41,541 nucleotides of DNA, from NCBI RefSeq assembly GCF_003932855.1, contig NZ_RQYZ01000018.1, forward strand, positions 1-41,541, read 5' to 3'. Origin of the DNA: Tessaracoccus sp. OH4464_COT-324 (GTDB lineage: Bacteria; Actinomycetota; Actinomycetes; Propionibacteriales; Propionibacteriaceae). Made by a program: the position numbers and the translations under genes. The first letter of the stretch is position 1. Each line of letters begins with the position of its first letter. Positions 7,866 to 15,523 of this stretch are shown here, piece after piece. The notes beneath the pieces are model-generated. The model was not told where the DNA came from, did not search any database, and saw nothing but the letters and a program-made list of their open reading frames with translations.

Positions 7866-7924
7866 TTGAACCTCTCAAGACAAGCTAAAACGGCCTGGGC
7901 AAGTGTAGCCCCAGACCGAGCGAA

Positions 7925-8485
7925 TCAACGACTGGTGAACGCCGGCCCGTGGCAGCCGGACTCGGTCACCCAGCCGTCGCACGGCAGATCGAACGGCTCG
8001 CGCGGCACCTCCGCCACCACCTCAGCGTCGCGGGCCCACGCCACGACGAGCGACCCCGGGCTGCGGTGGGTGAGCGCGCGGTCGTACCAGCCGCCGCCCA
8101 CTCCGAGCCGGAAGCCCGCCACATCCACCAGGAGACAGGACACGACGACGAGACCCGCCTCGGCCAGGGAACCACACCCCAGGCGCGGCCCCGTCGGCTC
8201 CGGGATGCCCCGCCAGCCCGGGCGGGTGTCCGGCCAGCCAGTGAAGCGGGCCCAGTCGGGCTCCCGGGTGAGCACCGGCAGCCGGACCTCCCAGCCGCCG
8301 GCGAACAGTTCGTCGACCAACGCGGTGGTGCCCGGCTCGCCGGGGGTGCTGGCGTAGACCGCAGCAATCCCGGCCTCGGCCAGCCACGGCCTGAAGTGTG
8401 CGAGCCTCGCCCGATCCTCCTGCGCCAGCGCCGCATCTACCCGGGCCAGCCGCACGGCCTCCCGCAGTTGAGCTTTGGATCGCAT
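7925..8485 (-). CDS. 5-formyltetrahydrofolate cyclo-ligase
   Basis: A 186-residue enzyme converting 5-formyltetrahydrofolate to 5,10-methenyltetrahydrofolate with ATP, a folate salvage step in the cytoplasm. The family signature GFRLGVGGGWYDRAL is at about residues 127-141. The N-terminal KAQLREAVRLAR helix contributes the basic residues common to the family. Length is normal. ATG at 8485 is the natural start. It is divergent from the gephyrin-like gene, with 69 bases between the two start codons, and leads the cyclo-ligase, zinc-ribbon and SAF genes. Confidence 0.93.
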   Translation of the reverse strand: MRSKAQLREAVRLARVDAALAQEDRARLAHFRPWLAEAGIAAVYASTPGEPGTTALVDELFAGGWEVRLPVLTREPDWARFTGWPDTRPGWRGIPEPTGPRLGCGSLAEAGLVVVSCLLVDVAGFRLGVGGGWYDRALTHRSPGSLVVAWARDAEVVAEVPREPFDLPCDGWVTESGCHGPAFTSR

Positions 8486-8554
8486 GGCGAAATGCTACGA
8501 CGCGCTGGCGTGCCCTGACTATCCAGCAACGAGGTTGGCGACTATCGTTTGATC

Positions 8555-9835
8555 ATGGCTTGGTTTGGCAAGAACAAAGTGAAAAACACGGCCCCCGAAG
8601 AGGTGGTTGAGGAGCCGATGTTGCCTCCGCCACCCGCGACGAATCAGGCCGGGCAGCGTTCCATGCAGGACCACGCCGAGTACCTGCTTGGTCTCGTCGA
8701 GCCACTCAGGCCGTTCGGCATGGGGCTGCTCGAATCCTGGGGTCAGGTGATCTGCGAAGACGTCGAGTCGCTCGTCGACGTGCCCGCCCACTCCACCGCT
8801 CTCGTTGAGGGTTACGCGGTACGGGCCGCGGATCTCCACGACGAGTCAGGCCAGCGCGTCGAGACCATGCACCTGTTCCAGCTCTCCGGGCGGCTGCCCG
8901 TCGGCGCGGTCCAGCGCGTCGGGGTGGGCGATCGGTTGCCGCCGGGCGCCACCGCGGTGCTGCCGGAGGTTTACGTCGCGCTCGAAGGTGAGCAGGTGCG
9001 GGTCTTCGAGACGGTCGTGGACGGAGAATACGTGCGCAGCAAGGGCGAACACCTCGCGGCCGGCCAGCCGCTGCTGCGCCGGGGAGACGTGCTCGACGAC
9101 CGGGCCATCGGTCTACTGGCCAGCGGCGGCATCGACAAGGTGTTCGTGCGCCCGCGTCCCAGGGTGGTGGTGATCGGCTCCGGCGAGGGGCTCGCGGAGC
9201 CGGGGCGCGCGGGCGGCGAAGGCGAGGCCAGCGTCGCGAACTCGTACCTGATCGCGGCCGCCGCCAAGGCCGCTGGGGCCGCAGTGTTCCACACCATCGT
9301 CGGCACCAACGACGAGGTGACGCTCGCCCAGGCGGTGACCGATCAGCTGATCCGGGCCGACCTGGTGATCTCCGCCACCGGCGGAAAGCGCGAGGACTAT
9401 GAGGCGATGGCGGCTGCGCTCGGCACGCTGGGGCAGATTGACTCCGCGCAGCTGGCGATGACCCCGGGACGCACCCAGACCTTCGGGCTGATCGGTGAGG
9501 ACCGCATCCCCGTCCTGATGTTGCCCGGCAATCCTGTCAGCGCCTACGTCACCTTCCAAGCGTTCTGCTGGCCGATCATCCGCAAGCTGGCGGGTGCGGA
9601 TCCGCGCCGGAAACTGGTTCGTGGCATCACCACGATGAACATTCGTTCCGTTCCGGGCCACACACACCTGCTGCGCGCCACGACGGCCACCGAATCGGGC
9701 ATCAATCGGGTCACTCAGGTGTCCCGCCCGCACGCTCTGGCAGAGCTGCGGGAAACAGACGTCCTCGTGGTGCTGGACGCCGACACCCAGTCCGTCGCGA
9801 CCGGGCAGCATGTTTACTTCTGGGAACTCAACTGA
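8555..9835 (+). CDS. glp: MoeA/gephyrin-like protein, probably Glp-type
   Basis: A 426-residue MoeA/gephyrin fold protein; classical members insert molybdenum into molybdopterin. The family fold is clear: about 40 variable N-terminal residues, the MoeA N/linker domain, the MPT-binding domain (VVVIGSGEGL at 204-213), LPGNPVSA at 323-330 and a C-terminal domain. Catalytic motifs are eroded: the usual SAMDGYA reads ALVEGYA (82-88, Asp to Glu) and the usual SGGVSVGDYD region reads ATGGKREDYE (274-283). Corynebacterium Glp is a gephyrin-like molybdotransferase reported to be repurposed as an FtsZ-binding divisome protein with receptor GlpR; the membrane protein just downstream fits a receptor. Function here is inferred. 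ATG at 8555; a TTG two codons earlier is less likely. Confidence 0.85.
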   Translation: MAWFGKNKVKNTAPEEVVEEPMLPPPPATNQAGQRSMQDHAEYLLGLVEPLRPFGMGLLESWGQVICEDVESLVDVPAHSTALVEGYAVRAADLHDESGQRVETMHLFQLSGRLPVGAVQRVGVGDRLPPGATAVLPEVYVALEGEQVRVFETVVDGEYVRSKGEHLAAGQPLLRRGDVLDDRAIGLLASGGIDKVFVRPRPRVVVIGSGEGLAEPGRAGGEGEASVANSYLIAAAAKAAGAAVFHTIVGTNDEVTLAQAVTDQLIRADLVISATGGKREDYEAMAAALGTLGQIDSAQLAMTPGRTQTFGLIGEDRIPVLMLPGNPVSAYVTFQAFCWPIIRKLAGADPRRKLVRGITTMNIRSVPGHTHLLRATTATESGINRVTQVSRPHALAELRETDVLVVLDADTQSVATGQHVYFWELN

Positions 9836-9909
9836 ACACACTTTGTGGGATTTCGCTCTTGCCGACGTGTCACGAGTGCAAAACTGGACTTGTTGTTTAA
9901 CGTTGGCAC

Positions 9910-10638
9910 ATGCTCGCTGGGATCCTCATCGCCGTCCTCCTCATCGGAGGCCTGGTTGTCGCCATCCCCTGGATGTCCGAGCAACGCGCTGACGAGTACG
10001 AGGATGACGCCACCGCTGAGCGTTTTTCGGACTCCATGCGGATCGTGCCCGTGGATTCGATCGAGATGGGTGACACGGGCGCCGTCTCGACGCCGCTGAC
10101 GCGCGCCGCGGAACGGCAGGGCCTGCGGATGACCGCTAAGCGGGCGGCGAGGCGTCGGCTGACGGTGCTGCTCACCCTCCTCGGGGTCGCGTCGGTGTTG
10201 GGGCTGGTGAGCGCTTTCGGTTGGCTGCCCTGGTGGTCCGCGCTGATCCCTGTGACGTTGAGCGTGGTGTTCCTCGGGATCGCCCGGTTCACGGTGGTGG
10301 AAATGCACCGCAAACTCGACGCCTACGCGGCCGCACTGGACCGTGGGTTCCAGGAGCAGGAGGACACCGTGGTCATTGAGGTGGAGGCGGAGGAGACCCA
10401 CTCGACGGAGTTCTCCGTCGATCTCGCGGCACCAGTGCCGCAGGGATCGTTCTGGGATCCAGTGCCGGTGACGGCACCCACCTACGTGCAGAAGCCGCTC
10501 CTGCCGCGCACGGTGCGCACCATCGACCTGTCCAGCCCGGTAGTGGAATCGATGCCCCTGGTGCCGACGGCAGACCACCCCGACGCCGAAGCTGAGGAAT
10601 CCCGCCCGTTGTCGTTTCGGCGCGTGGCAGGCCAGTAG
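9910..10638 (+). CDS. Three-helix membrane protein, putative GlpR-type receptor (Rv0996-like)
   Basis: A 242-residue protein with a membrane helix at residues 1-21, an acidic soluble loop (about 25-82) holding RFSDSMRIV (38-46), two more helices (about 84-107 and 108-128), and a long acidic, proline-rich soluble C-terminus. Position right after the gephyrin-like gene, size and topology match the actinobacterial membrane protein found near moeA1 (Rv0996 in M. tuberculosis), equivalent to the Corynebacterium Glp receptor GlpR as I recall. The loop would be the natural Glp-binding segment. A rimJ gene, present between them in mycobacteria, is missing here. No strong ribosome site before the ATG. 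Confidence 0.72.
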   Translation: MLAGILIAVLLIGGLVVAIPWMSEQRADEYEDDATAERFSDSMRIVPVDSIEMGDTGAVSTPLTRAAERQGLRMTAKRAARRRLTVLLTLLGVASVLGLVSAFGWLPWWSALIPVTLSVVFLGIARFTVVEMHRKLDAYAAALDRGFQEQEDTVVIEVEAEETHSTEFSVDLAAPVPQGSFWDPVPVTAPTYVQKPLLPRTVRTIDLSSPVVESMPLVPTADHPDAEAEESRPLSFRRVAGQ

Positions 10639-10673
10639 CGTCCAGGCCACGGGAAGTGGCTGGCCAGCGCCGG

Positions 10674-10811
10674 TCAAGCTGCGGCCGCGGCGACATCGCC
10701 GGTTGAGACGCTGAGCACCTTGCGTACGTCCTTGGGCGGCGCAACGAGCACGCTGCGGGTTCGGGGCCAGCCGTCGAGCAACGGCCAGTCGACTCCAGCG
10801 AAGCACAGCAC
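10674..10811 (-). pseudogene. C-terminal coding remnant, possibly of a NERD nuclease-like protein
   Basis: A minus-strand frame from about 10811 to a TGA at 10676-10674 reads like a protein end: VLCFAGVDWPLLDGWP, then RSVLVAPPKDVRKVL and an Ala-rich finish. VLCF.G..WPLL followed by V.V..P..V.K.L resembles the C-terminal end of NERD (nuclease-related domain) proteins. The frame has no start or upstream domain; it stops making sense at about 10812, exactly where a truncated VOC gene begins on the other strand. The family guess is tentative. Confidence 0.45.
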
Positions 10812-10816
10812 CCCGC

Positions 10817-11038
10817 GAGAACAACGTCGAGTACTGGGTGGCCCGCTACCACCACGTCGGGTTCACCGCCCCCGACATCCACGACGCGGCGCGGCGCATC
10901 GTGGCCGCCGGAGGGCGGGCGCGGACGGAAGTGCTCACCGTCGACCCGGAACGCGGGTACAGCATCGTCTACCTGGAGGATCCATGGGGCACGGTGCTGG
11001 AGCTGTGCTCGCACCCCTACGTGGAGATGTGGGGCTAG
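10817..11038 (+). pseudogene. C-terminal half of a VOC/glyoxalase-family protein
   Basis: Codons from 10817 read ENNVEYWVARYHHVGFTAP, then DIHDAARRIVAAGG and IVYLEDPWGTVLEL, a clear C-terminal vicinal-oxygen-chelate module (the metal-binding Glu is in VLEL). A VOC protein should have an equivalent N-terminal half of 50-60 residues; upstream codons in this frame are Arg/Ser-rich and unrelated. A GTG at 10838 could start a 66-residue product, but no ribosome site is seen. It meets the minus-strand remnant ending near 10811 and overlaps the stop of the convergent TfoX-like gene. Confidence 0.65.
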
Positions 11039-11346
11039 CGCCTCCGCTTCGGTGAGGGAAGCTGCGGCAGCATGGCCCTTACCAGTTGCGCGACGAGCGT
11101 CGGGTCCTCAACGGTCACCAGCAGCATCGGGCTGCCGCCCGGGTAGGGCTCCTCCGCAGGGGCGTCGGGCAGGAGTTCCCGCGCGGCGGGGATGTCCTTG
11201 ACGAGGAAGCGGTCGTCGTAGATGCCGCCGAACACTTTGCCGTCGCAGTAGAGGACATATTCCCCCATCATCCTGCGGCTGCTGACGCCGTCGAGCTCGC
11301 GCAGCAGGTCGAGCACCCACGCGAGGTGGTCCGCGGTGGAGGCCAT
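11035..11346 (-). CDS. TfoX N-terminal domain protein
   Basis: A 103-residue protein consisting only of the TfoX/Sxy N-terminal domain: RRMMGEYVLYCDGKVFGGIY (24-43) followed by DRFLVKD is the family core. In Gammaproteobacteria full-length Sxy activates competence genes; isolated N-terminal-domain proteins are widespread with no established role. ATG at 11346 starts two bases after the stop of the upstream VOC gene, so the two are co-translated. The reading frame ends at 11035, overlapping the end of the convergent VOC remnant by 4 bases. Confidence 0.85.
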   Translation of the reverse strand: MASTADHLAWVLDLLRELDGVSSRRMMGEYVLYCDGKVFGGIYDDRFLVKDIPAARELLPDAPAEEPYPGGSPMLLVTVEDPTLVAQLVRAMLPQLPSPKRRR

Positions 11347-11348
11347 CG

Positions 11349-11690
11349 CTACTCGACCTCCTGGGCGAGCAGCACCTGGTTGCCGTCCGGATCCAGCAGC
11401 GTGACCATGCGCACTACGCCGTAGTCCTCCACCTCCCCGACGGCGAGGCCTGCGGCGGCGCAGTGGGTGAGGGCATCGTCGAGGCTGGGCACCCCCAGGA
11501 TGGTCGAGGCGCTCCCCGGCCGATCCGATGTCGACACGTGCAGCCAGGCGTTGGGCGCAATCTCCCACTCGACGGTGTCGTCGGCCGGCACCACGTCGGG
11601 CTCGCGGCCCAGCAGCGCCGAGTACCAGGCGAGCGCGGCCGGAAGTTGGCTCACCGGGTGCACCGCCACCGCGCTGGTGAACTGGATCAT
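11349..11690 (-). CDS. VOC-family (glyoxalase-like) protein
   Basis: A 113-residue vicinal oxygen chelate protein. It has the paired beta-alpha-beta modules: AVHPVSQLPAALAWYSALLG (9-28) and SLDDALTHCAAAGLAVGEVE (69-88), ending LLDPDGNQVLLAQEVE (98-113). Such single-module proteins act as dimers in lyases, dioxygenases or resistance proteins; this one lacks features naming a substrate. AAGGACAGCC precedes the ATG at 11690, which overlaps the upstream stop by 4 bases (ATGA). It sits between a membrane protein and a TfoX-like gene in a tight operon. Confidence 0.85.
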   Translation of the reverse strand: MIQFTSAVAVHPVSQLPAALAWYSALLGREPDVVPADDTVEWEIAPNAWLHVSTSDRPGSASTILGVPSLDDALTHCAAAGLAVGEVEDYGVVRMVTLLDPDGNQVLLAQEVE

Positions 11691-12505
11691 CTGGCTGTCC
11701 TTTCGGTAGGGGCATGCGGGATTCTCGGGGCGCCAGAGGCGACCAGCCAGGCGAAAAGTAGGTAGAAGGCCCAAGAAACTACCGGCCACCATGGGGCGAG
11801 AAGCAACGGATCGGGGAATCGGATCACGATGACCTCGGAGAACAGGCGGAGTGTAATCACCACGAGCACGGCAGGCCAGACTGAGTGAAAGCGTCGGCGC
11901 AGCGCCAGCAGCAATGGGACGACGAACACCGCATCACCAATGTTCAGGAGCAGGCGCGTCGGGTCCACTGGAGACAGACTTGTGGCGGCCACGATCGGCA
12001 GCTTCCAAAGGCCGTAAGACAGGCCCATGAGCAGCGCGACTGGCCAGAACCCCCACGACGCGGTGCGGCTCGCCGGCCATCCCCACCAGCCAACCTCGGG
12101 TATGACCACCGCCACGGCGCCCGCCCCGAAGACCAGCAGCATCAACGGATGCCAGGGCAGCACTTCCTGCCAGGAGGACAACCGCCAACTCGTGAATAGG
12201 AAAGGCGCGAGCAGGTCGAGTGCAGGGATCAGTGTGCCAATCCCGACGGCGAGCAGCGCGCCCTTGCCGGACCAGCGCAGGGCCAGGTGACCGATGAAAT
12301 CGCCTCGGCCGCGCCCCGCCCCCATGAGCAGTGCGGTCAACAGCGGGCTCGCGTAGGCAAGCATCACGAGCACGCCTGCGTCAGCTTCGTCGATCAGTTT
12401 CAACAGGATCGGCGTCATCATCAGCGTGCTTAGCGCAATGGTGGCCAGGCAGTAGCTGAATATCTCTAGTGGATCCACGGGCAAGCCGTGTCCGTCATCT
12501 CTCAT
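11687..12505 (-). CDS. Multi-pass membrane protein, possibly CPBP-like
   Basis: A 272-residue integral membrane protein with about eight hydrophobic segments. The segment VIPEVGWWGWPASRTASW in the middle resembles the first motif of CPBP intramembrane proteases (EExxxR preceding a Trp/Gly-rich turn), but the second glutamate is missing, so this is either a divergent or inactive member or something else. The ATG at 12505 has GCGAGG upstream; longer starts would add an unlikely basic extension. It heads the operon membrane protein-VOC-TfoX with a 4-base overlap. Confidence 0.7.
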   Translation of the reverse strand: MRDDGHGLPVDPLEIFSYCLATIALSTLMMTPILLKLIDEADAGVLVMLAYASPLLTALLMGAGRGRGDFIGHLALRWSGKGALLAVGIGTLIPALDLLAPFLFTSWRLSSWQEVLPWHPLMLLVFGAGAVAVVIPEVGWWGWPASRTASWGFWPVALLMGLSYGLWKLPIVAATSLSPVDPTRLLLNIGDAVFVVPLLLALRRRFHSVWPAVLVVITLRLFSEVIVIRFPDPLLLAPWWPVVSWAFYLLFAWLVASGAPRIPHAPTERTAR

Positions 12506-12631
12506 CGGGCCTCGCAATCGTCGGGCAGTCAGCCCAACTCTAGCCCCTCCCGGGGCTATCGACCCTGGCCGTCGGGGCCTCTCGGGGCGCTGCTCAAGGA
12601 GGGGGAGAGGCGGTCGAAAAGTCGTGAAAGT

Positions 12632-12674
12632 GCGGCGGGTGGCCGATCGGATTGGCAGATCGGCCACCCGCCGC
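12632..12674 (-). terminator. Strong terminator of the ABC transporter operon
   Basis: Perfect 17-bp stem (12632-12648 with 12658-12674) and a 9-base loop, 20 bases beyond the stop of the binding-protein gene. On the minus strand it is followed by T-containing sequence (ACTTTCACGACTTTT). This is the strongest hairpin noticed in the window. Confidence 0.85.
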
Positions 12675-12693
12675 GTTCGGGGGCCTGCGTGGC

Positions 12694-14502
12694 TTATTTC
12701 GCGGGCGAAAGCTTGCCTTCGTACATGAACACGGGAACGAAGTTGTCGGAGTAGAAAGAGTTCAGATAGAAGTCGCTCTGCTCTGGGAACCCGGCCACCT
12801 TGCTGGTGACCACTGGGTTGTTGCCGAACCTCTCCACCAGCGGCAGCACGGGCAGCAGCTCGTTGAATGCCTGGGCCAGCCTGGTGGTCTTCGCCACCTG
12901 CTCCTCCGGCCGGCCGAATGCGCTGTCACGAACCTCCTTCTCCAGATCCATCGCGCCCAGGACATCAGTCTCCACCTGCAGATTGAAGCCCATACCCTTA
13001 CCCTCGCCGAGCTTCGGGTAGTTGAAGTTGATCAAGGCCGCGTTGTAGGAGTCCGTCGGGAAGGGGTTTGACGCACCCCACGCCTGGATGGCCAGCTGGA
13101 AGTTGCCGTCCTGGACATCCACCTCCTGCTGACTGGAGTCCACGCCTATGGGGGTGATCCTGATGCCGAATGCGTTCGCCTGCTCAGCCAGGCTCTGCCC
13201 CGCGGCGGCCCAGTCGACGTAGTCGCCGGGGAAGACCAGATCGTACTGAGCGGGCTTGCCTTCCTTGGTCATCCACTGGTCGCCGCTCTTGGTCCAACCC
13301 GCTTCCTTGAGCAGCTGCTCGGCCCGGTTCAGGTCGAGGTCGTAGGCGGTCAGCTTGCTGGCGGCGTCGGGCGAAACCCAGTTCTCGATTGCGTTGTCCG
13401 ACAGCCCGGTCAGGAAACGGACGCCCTTGCCGGACTCGCCCAGCGAGATCGCCCCCATTTCGTCGCGGTCGAGGAAGAACGCGAAGGCCTGCCGCACGCG
13501 CTTGTCCTGGAATTCGGGCAGCTGGGCGTAGTTGAAGAACAGTGCCGGGCCGGTGTAGGTCGGGGGGCGGAGGATCCGGTAGCCCTGCTGCTCGAACTGT
13601 TTGGTGGTTGCGACGGGGAACCCGTCGGTTGCGTAGTGCACATCGCCGGAAAGAACCAACGGCGTGATGGTTTCGGTGGATCCGCTGTAGACGGTGATGG
13701 TGTCGAATCCAATGGAATCGGCGCGATATCCGTTCTTGTTGAGCACGAGAGTCAACTGCGAGTTGGTCATGGCGGAGGTGTTGATCGTGAACGGGCCGGA
13801 GACGATGGGCGTCTCAATCTTGATCTCCGCGATGCGGGCCGTCAGCGCCTTCGCCTCGGGGGAGTCCGCGGCCGTCTTCTTCTTGAACAGTTGGACGGCC
13901 TCGTCCACCACCTCGCTGTATTGGGCACTCGCGGCTGGTCGTTCGCGCATGATCCAGTACACCGCGATGGGTGCCGGGGCGTTCAGCATGAAATTCACGG
14001 TGGAATCGTCGACCAGCTCGATGTCCTTGATGTAGTGGAAGACTGGCTGCTGCATGGCATAGCGCATCGCGAACGTGTCGTACACGTCCTTCGCGGTGAG
14101 GGCCGAGCCGTCGCTCCACTTCAGGCCTTGGCGTACCTTGTACGTGAACGTGAGCCCATCGTCGGACAGCGCCGAGGACTCGTCGGCGAGCAGGTGGTAA
14201 TACTCCTGCTTGTCCCAGTTGTAGATGCCGCCGGGCAGCATGATCAGATCCTTGAGGTAGCCGAGGTTCGTCGGGATCGAACCGGTCACGCCCGAGAGGG
14301 TGTGAAAGTTTCCCTTGGGCGGCAGGTCGAAGGACTGGTCCGCGCCAAAGTTGCGGTTTCCTCCGCCGCCAGCGGTGTCTCCACGGTCGCCAGTCCCGCC
14401 ACCAGCCGAGCAGCCGGCCAGCAGCAGCAACGAAGCCAACGCTGCGCTCACCGCCGCAACGATGCGGCGGCCGAGCCTTCGTCGTGGTGAGGTGTGGGTC
14501 AT
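12694..14502 (-). CDS. ABC transporter substrate-binding lipoprotein (SBP_bac_5 family)
   Basis: A 602-residue extracytoplasmic solute-binding protein of the peptide/nickel/oligosaccharide class. A basic N-terminus (RRRLGRR), hydrophobic segment and lipobox LLAGC (lipid-modified Cys31) show membrane anchoring. A Gly/Asp/Asn linker follows, then the class-C binding fold with the typical GLTFTYKVRQGLKWSDGSAL stretch and TAKDVYDTF after it. AGGAGAAGAACA precedes the ATG. It is the last gene of the operon. Despite the peptide-transporter name, many members bind oligosaccharides; the neighbouring oxidoreductases, ROK proteins and N-deacetylase point to a carbohydrate ligand (inference). Confidence 0.93.
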   Translation of the reverse strand: MTHTSPRRRLGRRIVAAVSAALASLLLLAGCSAGGGTGDRGDTAGGGGNRNFGADQSFDLPPKGNFHTLSGVTGSIPTNLGYLKDLIMLPGGIYNWDKQEYYHLLADESSALSDDGLTFTYKVRQGLKWSDGSALTAKDVYDTFAMRYAMQQPVFHYIKDIELVDDSTVNFMLNAPAPIAVYWIMRERPAASAQYSEVVDEAVQLFKKKTAADSPEAKALTARIAEIKIETPIVSGPFTINTSAMTNSQLTLVLNKNGYRADSIGFDTITVYSGSTETITPLVLSGDVHYATDGFPVATTKQFEQQGYRILRPPTYTGPALFFNYAQLPEFQDKRVRQAFAFFLDRDEMGAISLGESGKGVRFLTGLSDNAIENWVSPDAASKLTAYDLDLNRAEQLLKEAGWTKSGDQWMTKEGKPAQYDLVFPGDYVDWAAAGQSLAEQANAFGIRITPIGVDSSQQEVDVQDGNFQLAIQAWGASNPFPTDSYNAALINFNYPKLGEGKGMGFNLQVETDVLGAMDLEKEVRDSAFGRPEEQVAKTTRLAQAFNELLPVLPLVERFGNNPVVTSKVAGFPEQSDFYLNSFYSDNFVPVFMYEGKLSPAK

Positions 14503-14726
14503 TGTTCTTCTCCTGTTCGGGGGTTTTTCCTGGGACTAGCCGAGCTTCGTCCGCCGAGTCGAACGAGCAGCGCGCTACAGCCAGCCAGCAGTGCGCCGAT
14601 CGTGAGAGATAGGACGGCCACTACCCCAGCGGCGCTTCCGCTGGGAACCGTCAGCAAGCTGATGCCCGCCAAGAAACTGATCGAAAGCCCGGCCACGATT
14701 GCCTGCCGGGCCAGCTCTCCGGTCAC
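14499..14726 (-). CDS. Small two-helix membrane protein inside the ABC operon
   Basis: A 75-residue protein with two hydrophobic segments (about residues 8-30 and 33-56) joined by a short SGSAAG-containing turn and ending in a basic, polar tail. I recognise no family. It is bracketed by translational coupling: its GTG overlaps the ATPase stop by 4 bases and its stop overlaps the binding-protein start by 4 bases, which argues strongly that it is real and co-translated. It could be a small accessory subunit of the transporter or an unrelated passenger. Confidence 0.72.
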   Translation of the reverse strand: MTGELARQAIVAGLSISFLAGISLLTVPSGSAAGVVAVLSLTIGALLAGCSALLVRLGGRSSASPRKNPRTGEEQ

Positions 14727-15523
14727 GACGTACCCCCAGCCGGGCCGTCGTCGAACCTGATCATGGGCAGCGCATCGATGAGCGCCCGAGTGTACGCGTG
14801 GCTGGGGGAATCCATGACTTCGGGTGTGGGGCCGTACTCCACCAAGTGACCGAGATAGAGCACCGCAGTACGCCCCTCCCAGGCGAAATGCCGTGCCAAA
14901 GTGAAGTCGTGGGTGATGAACAGGAAACCGACGCCCAACTCGTCGCGCAGTTCGGACAGCAGGTTTATCATGCTGCCCCTAATGGAGGCGTCAAGCATCG
15001 ACGTGGTCTCGTCCGCGATGATCAGAGCGGGATCGGTGGCGAGCGCCCTGGCCAATGCCACCCGCTGGCGCTGACCGCCTGAGAGCTGATGGGGGTAGCG
15101 GTTCAGGAACGAGTCGGTTGGGGTCAGCTCGACGCGTTCGAGCAACTCCGCCGCGCGCTGGCGTGTTCTGTTTCGTCGGGCGCCCAGCGCGGACCGCACC
15201 GTGCTGAGGACGGTGCGGGTGGGATTCAGCGACGCGTAGGGATCCTGATGCACGTACTGCACTTCTCGCCGGAAACCGGAGAAGTCTGCCCCCCGCAGCG
15301 AAGCGATGTCTCGCCCGCGATAGTGGATGCTGCCTGCGGTGGGCCGATCAAGCCCGGCAGCGATCCGAGCCAGGGTGGTTTTGCCTGAGCCAGATTCGCC
15401 TACCAGGCAGGTCACGCTCCCGGCATCGACTTGCACAGTGACATCCGACACCGCCGTCACTGTGCGAGAGGCGGTCCGGAACCGCTGTGTGATGTTGCGG
15501 ATCTCCATCAGCTGTTCAGCCAT
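14723..15523 (-). CDS. ABC transporter ATP-binding protein (DppF/OppF-like)
   Basis: A 266-residue nucleotide-binding subunit of the peptide/oligosaccharide importer. Walker A GESGSGKTT (about 41-49), signature LSGGQRQRVALARAL (about 148-162), Walker B ALIIADETTSMLD (about 168-180) and switch FITHDF are all present. The C-terminal part lacks the long oligopeptide-specific extension. ATG at 15523 is chosen because GGAGGAG lies seven bases upstream; it overlaps the preceding ATPase gene by 8 bases. Pairs with the other ATPase to form the heterodimeric motor. Confidence 0.93.
   Translation of the reverse strand: MAEQLMEIRNITQRFRTASRTVTAVSDVTVQVDAGSVTCLVGESGSGKTTLARIAAGLDRPTAGSIHYRGRDIASLRGADFSGFRREVQYVHQDPYASLNPTRTVLSTVRSALGARRNRTRQRAAELLERVELTPTDSFLNRYPHQLSGGQRQRVALARALATDPALIIADETTSMLDASIRGSMINLLSELRDELGVGFLFITHDFTLARHFAWEGRTAVLYLGHLVEYGPTPEVMDSPSHAYTRALIDALPMIRFDDGPAGGTS

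Noticed and set aside
8486-8554. Molybdenum-cofactor riboswitch before the MoeA-like gene
   Set aside because: The leader is only 69 bases between divergent genes; no room for or sign of a Moco aptamer.
9814-10824. Long minus-strand frame opposite the GlpR-like gene
   Set aside because: Arg/His/Gly-rich shadow; no start site or family resemblance.
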